From NCBI RefSeq assembly GCF_000014445.1, contig NC_008531.1, positions 217,001 through 281,000 of the forward strand: 64,000 nucleotides of DNA. Reading direction: 5' to 3'. This document shows positions 38,378 through 46,727 of the stretch, in pieces. The DNA comes from Leuconostoc mesenteroides subsp. mesenteroides ATCC 8293. GTDB taxonomy: Bacteria; Bacillota; Bacilli; Lactobacillales; Lactobacillaceae. Position numbers and translations under genes: made by a program. Under the pieces are notes generated by a model. The model ran no database searches. It was given only the letters and a program-made list of their open reading frames with translations, and was not told the DNA's origin. Each line of letters begins with the position of its first letter. The stretch's first letter is position 1.

Positions 38378-40486
38378 ATGTCAGAACCAAATAATATTTT
38401 GTTTAATACCGGAAATCACACTGATTCGGCTGTCATTTATGACAAGTTTTCAAAGGCAGAACAGCAATTTTCAGTAAAAAAGGATAAGACCTTTTATATT
38501 ACCACGCCAATTTACTATCCGTCTGGTAAGTTGCAGTTGGGAAACACTTACACAACGGTGCTTGCTGATGCAGCAGCACGATACCACCGCTTACTGGGTG
38601 AAGATGTTTATTTTTTAACAGGTACAGATGAACATGGATTGAAAATTCAACAAAAAGCTGAGGCTGCGGGTATATCTGAAATAGATTTTCTTGATGGTAT
38701 GGCGAAGCAAATTAAAGACTTGTGGAAGCTAATGGATATTTCATATGACGATTTTATTCGCACTACAGAAGATCGCCATGAAAAAGCAGTCGCTAAAATC
38801 TTTACGCAATTACTAGAAAATGGGGATATTTATAAAGGTGAGTATGAAGGTTGGTACTCTGTTTCTGATGAAGAGTACTTTACAGAATCTCAATTAGCCG
38901 AAGTCTATCGTGATGACGCAGGCAAAGTAATTGGTGGGAAAGCACCATCAGGGCATGAAGTTGAGTTAGTTAAAGAAGAAGCATACTTCTTCAAGATGAG
39001 TAAATACGCTGATTGGTTACTTGATTATTACAAAACACATCCAGAGTTTATTCAGCCAGAAGCTCGAATGAATGAGATGATTAATAATTTCATTGCACCA
39101 GGTCTGGAAGATTTAGCGGTAACACGTACATCATTTGACTGGGGTATTTCAGTACCAGGGGATGAGAAGCATGTGATTTACGTTTGGATTGACGCATTAG
39201 CTAACTATATTACTGCTCTAGGTTATAATTCGGACGATACAACCCTATTTGATAAGTTCTGGCCTGCAAACGTTCAACTTGTTGGAAAAGAAATCGTTCG
39301 TTTCCATACTATTTATTGGCCAATTATGTTGCATGCATTGGGATTAGAGTTGCCTAAATCAGTTGTAGGTCATGGTTGGCTTGTGATGAAAGACGGTAAG
39401 ATGTCTAAATCAAAGGGTAATGTAATCTATCCTGAAGTGCTTGAAGAACGCTATGGTCTAGATGCAGTTCGCTATTATTTATTGCGTTCAATGCCATTTG
39501 GTAATGATGGTGTATTTACACCTGAAGATTTTGTGGCGCGTGTTAACTATGATTTAGCTAATGATTTAGGTAATTTGTTGAATCGTACAGTAGCCATGAT
39601 TAATAAGTATGTGGATGGGGTTATTCCCGAGCTACTAACAGGTAAGACTTCTTTTGATGAAGACTTGGTTCGAACTGTAGAAGATGCCATTGTTGAATAC
39701 AACAAAAACTTTAAAGAATTACGTACTGCTGACGCACTTGAAAGTGTTTGGAAAATCATCCGTCGTGCAAATAAGTATATTGATGAGACACAACCATGGG
39801 TGTTGGCAAAAGATGAAAATGAAAAGGAAGTTTTGTCTAGCGTAATGGCTCATTTAGCTGGTGCATTACGGGTTACTGCTGTTTTGTTACAGCCAGTATT
39901 AACACAAGCACCAAAGAAGATTTTTGATCAATTAGGCTTAGATTATTCTGACAAAGGTGTTGCTATTGCAGGTTTGACTTTCAGTAAGTTACCAACTGGC
40001 GGTCATGTTGTCAAGAAGGGTGAACCAATTTTCCCACGCCAAGACGTTGAAGAAGAAGTGGCCTTTATTTCAGGACTAGTTTCAAAAGATACCAAAGGTA
40101 AAGGGCGTGCGGTTAAAGAGGCAGCAAAAGAAGCAGCTCAGGTGGCGCCATCTAAGGATTTGATTACTTATGATGATTTCGATAAAGTTGAAATCTTGGC
40201 TGCTAAAATTACGGCAGGAGAAATTGTTGCTAAATCTGAAAAATTGTTAAAGTTTACGCTTGATGATGGATCAGGGAAGCCACGCCAAATTTTGTCGGGT
40301 ATTCGTAAATGGTATTCAGACCCTGCTGCTTTGGTGGGTAAAACGGTTGCTATTGTTGCCAATATGAAGCCACGAAAAATGGCTGGTGAACTTTCTGAAG
40401 GGATGATTTTGTCGGCTGAGAAGAATGATATTGTTACTGTAACGATATTGCCGGATTCAATTGAACCGGGTTCAGGAATTGAATAA
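38378..40486 (+). CDS. metG: Methionine--tRNA ligase with altered HIGH motif
   Basis: This class I synthetase has 702 residues. KMSKSKGN is intact (about residue 341), and a C-terminal Trbp111-type tRNA-binding domain is present (about 595-702, DKVEILAAKI...). Two points are odd. The HIGH block reads GKLQLGNTYTTV, so the first His is Gln and the second is Asn. About 35 residues (MSEPNNILFNTG...) precede the usual start of the fold at KTFYITTPIYYPSG. GAGGAAG is 8 nt from the ATG, supporting the long start. No T-box is seen upstream. Confidence 0.92.
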   Translation: MSEPNNILFNTGNHTDSAVIYDKFSKAEQQFSVKKDKTFYITTPIYYPSGKLQLGNTYTTVLADAAARYHRLLGEDVYFLTGTDEHGLKIQQKAEAAGISEIDFLDGMAKQIKDLWKLMDISYDDFIRTTEDRHEKAVAKIFTQLLENGDIYKGEYEGWYSVSDEEYFTESQLAEVYRDDAGKVIGGKAPSGHEVELVKEEAYFFKMSKYADWLLDYYKTHPEFIQPEARMNEMINNFIAPGLEDLAVTRTSFDWGISVPGDEKHVIYVWIDALANYITALGYNSDDTTLFDKFWPANVQLVGKEIVRFHTIYWPIMLHALGLELPKSVVGHGWLVMKDGKMSKSKGNVIYPEVLEERYGLDAVRYYLLRSMPFGNDGVFTPEDFVARVNYDLANDLGNLLNRTVAMINKYVDGVIPELLTGKTSFDEDLVRTVEDAIVEYNKNFKELRTADALESVWKIIRRANKYIDETQPWVLAKDENEKEVLSSVMAHLAGALRVTAVLLQPVLTQAPKKIFDQLGLDYSDKGVAIAGLTFSKLPTGGHVVKKGEPIFPRQDVEEEVAFISGLVSKDTKGKGRAVKEAAKEAAQVAPSKDLITYDDFDKVEILAAKITAGEIVAKSEKLLKFTLDDGSGKPRQILSGIRKWYSDPAALVGKTVAIVANMKPRKMAGELSEGMILSAEKNDIVTVTILPDSIEPGSGIE

Positions 40487-40492
40487 TAAAAG

Positions 40493-40518
40493 AGCAGCTC
40501 TTCGGAGTTGTTTTTTTA
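40493..40518 (+). terminator. Terminator of metG
   Basis: AGCAGCTC, UUCG loop, GAGTTGTT and a T-run; the stem has two G-T pairs. Confidence 0.82.
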
Positions 40519-40594
40519 TTTGATTTGACGAAAGGACAATTGTTAACTAAAATTAACTATAAAGTAAACATTGTGATAATAGTGGAGGAAAGTG

Positions 40595-41578
40595 ATGAGT
40601 ACAGCTGATAAACTGTTAGCTTTGTTGGTTAATACAGCAGGCGATTGGGTGTCTGGTGAAGCAATTGCGCAACAGTTAGGGATTACCCGAACTTCTATAT
40701 GGAAGTCTGTTAAAAAGCTTGAGTCTCAAGGACATCTCATCGAGAGTGTTCGTGGGCAAGGATATCGATATGTAGAGGGCGCTAAAATTTCTGCTGTTGG
40801 CATTAAAAAGTATTTAAAATCAGATGTGGATCTGAAAGTCTTTGACACGATTGACTCGACTAATGTGTATGCTAGAGAGAAGCTTTCTTCTGGCGAAATT
40901 ACTAAAAATACGGTTATTGTTAGTGAAAGCATGTCGGCGGGAATTGGTCGATTAGGAAGAAAGTTTTTTTCGCCGAAAAATACGGGTATGTACGTCACTT
41001 TTGCTTTGCCACTACCTGTGGAGACGATAGTAAACCCCGGCCGATTAACTACTAGTACCGCAGTAGCTGTCTCAAAAATGGTTAAAGAAGTATTTGATAT
41101 CGATATTCAGTTTAAGTGGGTCAACGACTTATTGTACAACAACAAGAAAGTTGGTGGTATTTTGACCGAAGCCATTACGGACTTTGAAAGTCAACAGTTT
41201 TCATCTTTAGCTGTGGGTATTGGTATGAATCTTGCCACGCCTGATGGTGGATTTCCAGATGAAATTTCTCAAAAAGCAGGTGCGCTGACTGATGAAATGG
41301 CTGTATCAGGAAATGAAGTTGTCGGTTCTTTAATTAATCACTTTTTTGATATGTACCAGGATTATCAGGACGGGCATTATATACCGCAATATCGCAAAAA
41401 GGTGGTTGGTGTTGGACAATCAGTAGAACTAAAGCGTGGTCAGGTGAACTTAACGGGGATAATTAGAGAAATCGATAATGATGGTTGCCTCGTGCTTGAT
41501 ACGAAGCGGGGCATAGAGCGCATTAATTCTGGTGAAATTACTAAATTACTGTTGCCAAATAATGAATACCAGGGTTAG
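40595..41578 (+). CDS. birA: Biotin--protein ligase and biotin operon repressor
   Basis: The protein has 327 residues from the ATG at 40595 (GGAGG 6 nt upstream). The N-terminal winged HTH (VSGEAIAQQLGITRTSIWKSVKKLESQ) marks a group II enzyme that also represses. The ligase domain has AGIGRLGRKF (a variant of GRGRxGR with Ile for the first Arg) and KWVNDLLYNNKKVGGIL. It biotinylates AccB in this window. Two operators that fit BirA lie 600-700 nt downstream. Confidence 0.92.
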   Translation: MSTADKLLALLVNTAGDWVSGEAIAQQLGITRTSIWKSVKKLESQGHLIESVRGQGYRYVEGAKISAVGIKKYLKSDVDLKVFDTIDSTNVYAREKLSSGEITKNTVIVSESMSAGIGRLGRKFFSPKNTGMYVTFALPLPVETIVNPGRLTTSTAVAVSKMVKEVFDIDIQFKWVNDLLYNNKKVGGILTEAITDFESQQFSSLAVGIGMNLATPDGGFPDEISQKAGALTDEMAVSGNEVVGSLINHFFDMYQDYQDGHYIPQYRKKVVGVGQSVELKRGQVNLTGIIREIDNDGCLVLDTKRGIERINSGEITKLLLPNNEYQG

Positions 41579-41581
41579 ACA

Positions 41582-41620
41582 CTAAAAAAGCAACTACACA
41601 GACTGTAGTTGCTTTTTTAG
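41582..41620. terminator. Bidirectional terminator between birA and bioY
   Basis: CTAAAAAAGCAACTACA pairs with its complement over loop CAGAC; the 3' arm overlaps the bioY stop codon. Confidence 0.88.
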
Positions 41621-42186
41621 TGGATTCTTTTGATAATTTGTAACTCTACTAAGGTTACAAAAAAGATTAAACCAACATCAATTAAAAAATCAAGTAAACT
41701 GGTAAAACCTAGTATACCAGTGACGTTAATTATGTTACCTATGTAAAATTTAATAATAAAACACTTATATGCAAAACCAATTAAATGAACCATAATTAAG
41801 CAGAGATAGTTACTGACCAGGGTATTCAAAAATTGGTGATGGCTAAATAGTTTGTTGCCCTTTCTAATGATAGCAGCAAAAAATGGCATTAGTGTAAAAG
41901 CGATTAAGAAACCAAACGTTGTCTTGAATATATAGCCTAGTCCGCCACCAGATGCAAATATGGGTAAACCGAGTAATCCGGAAACAAGGTAAAGCACTGT
42001 CAACCAAGAACCATACTTGGCACCGAGAATCGGATAAACTAAAAAGATAAAAGCCGTTTGTAGCGAAATGTAGTCGTAAAAAGGAATCGGAATAGCTACT
42101 TTGGCAGAAAGCACCAATAGAGCAAAGTAAATACCTATTTTACAGATAGTTTGTGCACTAACGCTAACGTTCGTCTGTTGATACAT
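41617..42186 (-). CDS. bioY: Biotin transporter substrate-binding subunit BioY
   Basis: The 189-residue protein has six hydrophobic segments. BioY-type features are VAIPIPFYDYISLQTAFIF and the GASYG-like LGAKYGSWLTVLYL and SGLLGLPIFASGGGLGYIF blocks. It imports biotin, alone or with an ECF module. The ATG at 42186 lies 10 nt from GAGAGG; the upstream in-frame codons are rejected. A BirA-type operator lies 26 nt upstream. Confidence 0.87.
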   Translation of the reverse strand: MYQQTNVSVSAQTICKIGIYFALLVLSAKVAIPIPFYDYISLQTAFIFLVYPILGAKYGSWLTVLYLVSGLLGLPIFASGGGLGYIFKTTFGFLIAFTLMPFFAAIIRKGNKLFSHHQFLNTLVSNYLCLIMVHLIGFAYKCFIIKFYIGNIINVTGILGFTSLLDFLIDVGLIFFVTLVELQIIKRIH

Positions 42187-42211
42187 AATATATAATCCTC
42201 TCAATATTAGA

Positions 42212-42241
42212 TGTTACCCTTTTTTATTAAAATGGATAACA
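42212..42241 (-). promoter_or_regulatory. BirA operator for bioY
   Basis: TGTTACC, 15 nt, GGATAACA. This is the inverted repeat expected for Firmicute BirA (TGTTAACC-N-GGTTAACA) with one weaker arm. It lies just upstream of bioY on the minus strand. Confidence 0.75.
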
Positions 42242-42278
42242 AAAACAATTTACTATAAATGCATTTCTTTGTCAAATA

Positions 42279-42308
42279 TGTTACCTTTTATATATGATTT
42301 GGTTAACA
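42279..42308 (+). promoter_or_regulatory. BirA operator for the bioA remnant/bioD
   Basis: TGTTACC, 15 nt, GGTTAACA. Same arms and the same 15-nt spacing as the bioY site, 38 nt away, directly upstream of the bioA remnant. Confidence 0.8.
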
Positions 42309-42325
42309 AAAATCTGGAGGAAAGC

Positions 42326-42785
42326 ATGCATTATAAGAAACGTAGTCAAGAAGTATTATGGTTGCCATTCACGCAAATGAAAACGTTGTTCCTGGTATTT
42401 TGGCTGCTGGGAAGATGTTGACGGGAGGATACTTACCATTAGCCATCACTATGATATCTGAAGCGATCTATCAAGTTTTTTATGATGATTACGATGAAAT
42501 AACATTGTTTCGCGGTCATTCTTATACGGGTAATCAATTAGGTTGTGCTGTGGCATTGAATTGGTTAGAAATAAAGAGAAGCGACAACCTTTTGACCCTG
42601 ATTTAAGAGCAGTTTGGTGAGCAACATTAACCATGCGAAAACTTGGCTTGCTCACAAGACCATTGGGGGACACAATTGCATTCTTGCCGCCATTGATTGC
42701 AACAAAAGAAGAAATGAAGCAAATAATTGTCATAATTAAAGAAGGCATTCAAACTGTCATGGAAGAAATGAATCATGAAGAATAA
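42326..42785 (+). pseudogene. bioA: bioA remnant (adenosylmethionine-8-amino-7-oxononanoate aminotransferase)
   Basis: A good ribosome site (CTGGAGG) and ATG begin [19 protein letters not shown], the start of BioA, but the frame then breaks. The sequence jumps to [20 protein letters not shown] and [18 protein letters not shown] of the C-terminal half in another frame (42358-42606). It resumes as MRKLGLLTRPLGDTIAFLPP and the BioA C terminus in a third frame (42633-42785). Compared with a full BioA of about 450 residues, roughly two thirds are gone. It cannot make an active enzyme. The BirA operator upstream is still intact. Confidence 0.92.
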
Positions 42786-43452
42786 GGGCTATTTTATTAC
42801 AGGAACTGATACGGAAATTGGTAAAACCTTTGTAACGGCCAGGTTGGCACGTTATTTCAATAAGCACAATCAAGATATTGGTGTCTTTAAGCCATTGATG
42901 AGTGGTACACGTAGAGAAAACCCTTGTAGCGATGCCTATATTTTAAAATCCGGTGCAAAGGTTTTGGATGGTTTAGAAGAAATTAACCCTTTTCAATGGG
43001 ATGAAGCGCTCGCACCAGCCTTAGCTCAAAAGCGTGCAAAAACAGACTATTCATTAGATGATGTACTGAAAAAATATAATGTATTAGCTCAGAAACACAA
43101 GGGCATGTTGGTTGAAGGAGCAGGCGGCATTACAGTACCATACGGCGATGATTTTACCGTCACGGATTTAGCGTGTGCGTTGAATTTACCGTTGATTATT
43201 GTGGCACCAAACAAACTAGGTGTGATTAATCATATTATATTAACCATTGAATTTGCTAAAAACCATGATTTAACAATAGCGGGGATAATTTTTAATGGTG
43301 TCAAGCACAAAGGTGTGGTAGAAGATACGAATTTAACACTATTAAAAGAGATGACTGATGTACCAATAATTGGTGAATTACCATGGATTACCAATCAGAT
43401 AAACGCAGAATTACCTTTGGAAAAGTACTTGGATATAAATCTGTTAATGTGA
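42775..43452 (+). CDS. bioD: Dethiobiotin synthetase
   Basis: The 225-residue ATPase has P-loop FITGTDTEIGKTFV (residues 7-20) and VEGAGGITVPYGDD. It closes the ureido ring of dethiobiotin. The frame is intact and overlaps the bioA remnant by 11 nt. bioA is broken and bioF/bioB are not here, so it may lack a substrate. It could be a gene on its way to loss or could use imported precursor. Confidence 0.9.
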   Translation: MKNKGYFITGTDTEIGKTFVTARLARYFNKHNQDIGVFKPLMSGTRRENPCSDAYILKSGAKVLDGLEEINPFQWDEALAPALAQKRAKTDYSLDDVLKKYNVLAQKHKGMLVEGAGGITVPYGDDFTVTDLACALNLPLIIVAPNKLGVINHIILTIEFAKNHDLTIAGIIFNGVKHKGVVEDTNLTLLKEMTDVPIIGELPWITNQINAELPLEKYLDINLLM

Positions 43453-43574
43453 TTTATTGATCATAGTGGATAATCAGATTAAATAACAAATAATACTATA
43501 AATTTTGAGATTAATGAGAGTACTATCTGCACTCATGTTAAGAAAAAAACAAAATGTTATATTAAGCAGCTACA

Positions 43575-43604
43575 TTCGCTCAAAACTGCACTTTGTGCTA
43601 TAAT
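43575..43604 (+). promoter_or_regulatory. Promoter of gap
   Basis: TGCTATAAT is an extended -10 (43596-43604) about 45 nt upstream of the gap ATG. TTCGCT at 43575-43580 is a weak -35 at 18 nt. Confidence 0.6.
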
Positions 43605-43649
43605 AATGGTGTTGACTAAAGTCAAAAATTTTTGGAGGATCTAAAACAC

Positions 43650-44669
43650 ATGACTGTTAAGATTGGTATTAACGGATTTGGACGTATTGGTCGTTTGGCC
43701 TTCCGTCGTATTCTTGAGTTGTCAGACAAGGCTTCAGATATTGAAGTTGTTGCCATCAACGATTTGACAAGCCCAGATATGTTGGCATACTTGCTCAAGT
43801 ATGACTCAATTCACGGTACTTTGAACGCTGAAGTTTCATCTGACGACACAGGTATTGTTGTTAACGGTAAGCACTATGCTGTTTACTCAGAACGTAACGC
43901 TGCTGACTTGAAGTGGGTTGCTAACGATGGTGTTGATTACGTATTGGAAGCTACTGGTTTCTATACATCAGCAGAAAAGTCACAAGCTCACTTGGATGCA
44001 GGTGCTAAGAAGGTATTGGTTTCAGCTCCAGCCGGTGCAGTTCCTACAGTTGTCTACGGTGTTAACCAAGACATCTTGACTGCAGATGACAAGATTGTTT
44101 CTGCTGGTTCATGCACAACGCAATCATTGGCTCCAATCGCTAACGTATTGGAACAAGAATTCGGTGTTAAGACTGGCTTGATGTTGACAGTCCACGCTTA
44201 CACAGCTTCACAAAGCTTGCAAGATGGTCCTAAGTCAGCTAAGTTTGCAAAGCGTCAAGCTAATCGTGACGCAGCTTCAAACTCATTGCCACATTCATCT
44301 GGTGCCGCAAAGGCAATCGGAATGGTTGTTCCTTCATTGGATGGTAAGTTGACTGGTTCAGCTATCCGTGTTCCTGTTCCTGATGGTTCAATTACGGAAT
44401 TAACTGCAGTCTTGAAGAAGGACGTTACAGTTGAAGAAGTTAATGCAGCTATGAAGAAGTACGAATCAGATTCATTTGGTTACAATGGTGACGGATTGGT
44501 ATCTACTGATATCATCAACGACACACATGGTACTGTCTTCGATCCAACACAAACTGAAGTTGTTGCTGGTGAAGGACAACAATTGGTTAAAGTTGCTGCA
44601 TGGTATGACAACGAATACGGTTTCACTTCAAACATGATCCGTACATTGTTGCACTTCGCTACTTTGTAA
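43650..44669 (+). CDS. gap: Glyceraldehyde-3-phosphate dehydrogenase (NAD type)
   Basis: The protein has 339 residues from the ATG at 43650; GGAGG is 11 nt upstream. Motifs: INGFGRIGRLAFR (NAD binding), SAGSCTTQSLAP with the active-site Cys (usually SNASCTTN, here GSCTTQ), and WYDNEYGFTSNM. Codon use is highly biased (TTG, GTT, TCA, GCT), as in ribosomal genes here, so it is strongly expressed. It catalyses the oxidative step of the lower glycolytic branch used in heterofermentation. Confidence 0.96.
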   Translation: MTVKIGINGFGRIGRLAFRRILELSDKASDIEVVAINDLTSPDMLAYLLKYDSIHGTLNAEVSSDDTGIVVNGKHYAVYSERNAADLKWVANDGVDYVLEATGFYTSAEKSQAHLDAGAKKVLVSAPAGAVPTVVYGVNQDILTADDKIVSAGSCTTQSLAPIANVLEQEFGVKTGLMLTVHAYTASQSLQDGPKSAKFAKRQANRDAASNSLPHSSGAAKAIGMVVPSLDGKLTGSAIRVPVPDGSITELTAVLKKDVTVEEVNAAMKKYESDSFGYNGDGLVSTDIINDTHGTVFDPTQTEVVAGEGQQLVKVAAWYDNEYGFTSNMIRTLLHFATL

Positions 44670-44717
44670 GATAGATTATTCTGTTTTACCTGTTAGTGTA
44701 CTAAATCATAATATTAG

Positions 44718-44742
44718 AAAACACACTTCGGTGTGTTTTTTT
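44718..44742 (+). terminator. Terminator of gap
   Basis: AAAACACAC, UUCG, GTGTGTTTT and a T-run. Confidence 0.9.
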
Positions 44743-44872
44743 ATTGTAAGGTATTCTATTATGTATATTTTTTGAAAAGAGGCAAGCAAATCTTAAACAA
44801 ATGGCTACTTGTAGGTACTTATAGTAAAAAATATGATATACTTTATTCAAATATCGAACAGGAGTTCTATTT

Positions 44873-45682
44873 GTGAAAGTTGCATTTTCATCTGATAATC
44901 ATTTTGATTTAAATAAAATTAATGTTGAACGCGCTATGCGGGCACAAGCGCTCTATTTGTTGAACAAAAATGTGAACGTTTACGTTATTGCTGGCGATTT
45001 GTTTAATGACTTTAAGCAATCCTTAGCATTTGCGCGTAATATGCAAGACTTAGTAAAAAACAAATTAACCATTCGTTTTTTGGCTGGGAATCATGATATG
45101 GGTAAAAATGTTACATATGAAGAACTTGAAAGTGATATCGACGAGTTATATTTTCATAACAAGTACATTGACTTAACTGATGATATCCGACTTATTGGCA
45201 ACAATGGTTGGTATGATTATAGTTTCGTCGGTAATGATTATACAGAAGAAGAAATTCAATCGTTTAAAAATAGCTATTGGTATGACCGACGCATTAAGCA
45301 ACCAATAACTGATAAAGAACGTTTTGATATTAACCTAAAACAAATTAAGGATCAGCTCTTGGCTGCGGGCAACAAACAGACTATAGTTGTGAGCCATTTT
45401 GTGCCACGTGAAGACTATATTAAACGTTTTCCAAATGGGAACACACGATTGGATATAGCAAATGCGTTCCTTGGCAGTTCGAAAATTGGTCAAGCTGTCG
45501 ATCAATCATATACCATTGCAACAATTACAGGGCATTTGCATTTACATCCCGCACCGTTAAAGTTCGGTAACAATGTTTATTATAATGCTGCTGTGGGTTA
45601 TAGTACTGAACGTGTTCACGAATGGTCAAGTGATGATTTTCTAACAGAATGGCAAAAAAGACTAGTTGTACTTGAATTTTAA
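44873..45682 (+). CDS. Metallophosphoesterase
   Basis: The 269-residue protein has the calcineurin-like set: SDNHFD (DxH), AGDLFND (GD), LAGNHDMG (GNHD), SHFVPRE and TGHLHLHP (GHxH). It hydrolyses an unknown phosphoester. The start is GTG, 9 nt after AGGAG. It is monocistronic, ended by a hairpin. Confidence 0.88.
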   Translation: MKVAFSSDNHFDLNKINVERAMRAQALYLLNKNVNVYVIAGDLFNDFKQSLAFARNMQDLVKNKLTIRFLAGNHDMGKNVTYEELESDIDELYFHNKYIDLTDDIRLIGNNGWYDYSFVGNDYTEEEIQSFKNSYWYDRRIKQPITDKERFDINLKQIKDQLLAAGNKQTIVVSHFVPREDYIKRFPNGNTRLDIANAFLGSSKIGQAVDQSYTIATITGHLHLHPAPLKFGNNVYYNAAVGYSTERVHEWSSDDFLTEWQKRLVVLEF

Positions 45683-45707
45683 AACACCGGATAGGTGTTT
45701 TTTATTT
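45681..45707 (+). terminator. Terminator of the phosphoesterase gene
   Basis: AAAACACC, loop GGATA, GGTGTTTT and T-run, beginning in the stop codon. Confidence 0.85.
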
Positions 45708-45732
45708 CTTAAGGAAACACTATGATTTTAGA

Positions 45733-45800
45733 ATACTTTGACAATCGAAATAAATTATGATAATATTTTGACTATCAGATATTTCGATTATCAAAGTATT
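45733..45800 (+). promoter_or_regulatory. FabT-controlled promoter of the fab/acc cluster
   Basis: Three FabT-like boxes are present: ACTTTGACAATCGAAAT (45735-45751), ATTTTGACTATCAGATA (45765-45781) and TTTCGATTATCAAAGTA (45782-45798). The first and third lie in a 20-bp inverted repeat with one mismatch. A promoter TTGACA, 17 nt, TAATAT (45738-45766) overlaps the first box and touches the second, so bound FabT would block it. FabT with acyl-ACP represses fab genes in streptococci and enterococci. Confidence 0.85.
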
Positions 45801-45818
45801 TTAAAAAAGGAATCAATT

Positions 45819-46265
45819 ATGCCAGTTCTTACAACAACAGAAATTATGGACTTAATTCCCAATCGTTATCCTATTCTTTATATGGATTACGTGGAAGAAA
45901 TGGTCCCAGATGAATCAATAGTCGCTGTCAAAAATGTGACCATTAACGAACAGTTTTTCCAAGGTCACTTCCCTGGAAATCCAGTGATGCCAGGTGTTTT
46001 AATCATTGAATCACTAGCCCAAGCAGCATCAATTTTGATTTTGTCATCACCGCAATTTCAAGGTAAGACAGCTTACATGACAGGAATTGATAACGCTAAA
46101 TTTAAGAGAATGGTTAAACCAGGCGATGTATTGAAGTTACATGTCACATTTGGTAAGCTACGTGCTAACATGGGCAGTGTGTTAGTTGAAGCCAAAGTCG
46201 ATGGTAAAACAGCTACATCAGCCGAGTTGATGTTCGTTGTGGCGCCAGATGAAAAAGATGAATGA
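45819..46265 (+). CDS. fabZ: 3-hydroxyacyl-ACP dehydratase, FabZ family (first copy)
   Basis: The 148-residue hot-dog protein has the catalytic block GHFPGNPVMPGVLIIESLAQ (His and Glu). The ATG at 45819 follows AAAAGGAATCAATT. It is the first gene of the cluster, before fabT, the place where enterococci carry FabN or FabZ-type enzymes. It may dehydrate and possibly isomerise 10-carbon intermediates for unsaturated fatty acids; that split cannot be made by sight. It is the only intact FabZ in the window. Confidence 0.88.
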   Translation: MPVLTTTEIMDLIPNRYPILYMDYVEEMVPDESIVAVKNVTINEQFFQGHFPGNPVMPGVLIIESLAQAASILILSSPQFQGKTAYMTGIDNAKFKRMVKPGDVLKLHVTFGKLRANMGSVLVEAKVDGKTATSAELMFVVAPDEKDE

Positions 46266-46716
46266 AGCAATTACAACTGATTTTGAACAAATAAATACTG
46301 AACTGGTTGGTGTATTTAATAATGTCATGTGGATAGAAGAAGCTGCTTTAAAACGCAGTTACTTCTCTGATATAACCTTAAAAGACATGCACACCATTGA
46401 AGCTATTTCAATGTATGATGAAAAAAGTGCTTCACAGGTCGCAAAAATTATTCATTTGACACCAAGTTCTATGACAGCAGCCATTGATAAATTGGTTGAA
46501 AAGGGTTATGTTGAGCGACGTCGTTCCAGTAAAGACAGGCGTGTGGTACGATTAGGCTTAACGCATAAGGGGCGTGTCGTTTATCGCGCTCATCAAGAAT
46601 TCCACAGGGATTTAACGCACAATCTGGTAAAAAATATGTCACCAAACGACGTGAGCGTTGTCAAACAAGCGATCCATAATTTGGTTAGCTATTTAGCACA
46701 GATAATTAATCATTAA
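46258..46716 (+). CDS. fabT: MarR-family fatty-acid biosynthesis regulator FabT
   Basis: The protein has about 152 residues with a winged HTH (SASQVAKIIHLTPSSMTAAIDKLVEKGYVERRRSSKDRR). Place between fabZ and fabH is typical for FabT. It overlaps fabZ by 8 nt. The ATGs at 46249 and 46258 are both possible; neither has a strong ribosome site, so translation is probably coupled to fabZ. It is predicted to repress the promoter at 45733-45800 and so its own gene. Confidence 0.88.
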   Translation: MNEAITTDFEQINTELVGVFNNVMWIEEAALKRSYFSDITLKDMHTIEAISMYDEKSASQVAKIIHLTPSSMTAAIDKLVEKGYVERRRSSKDRRVVRLGLTHKGRVVYRAHQEFHRDLTHNLVKNMSPNDVSVVKQAIHNLVSYLAQIINH

Positions 46717-46727
46717 AGAGGGGAATT

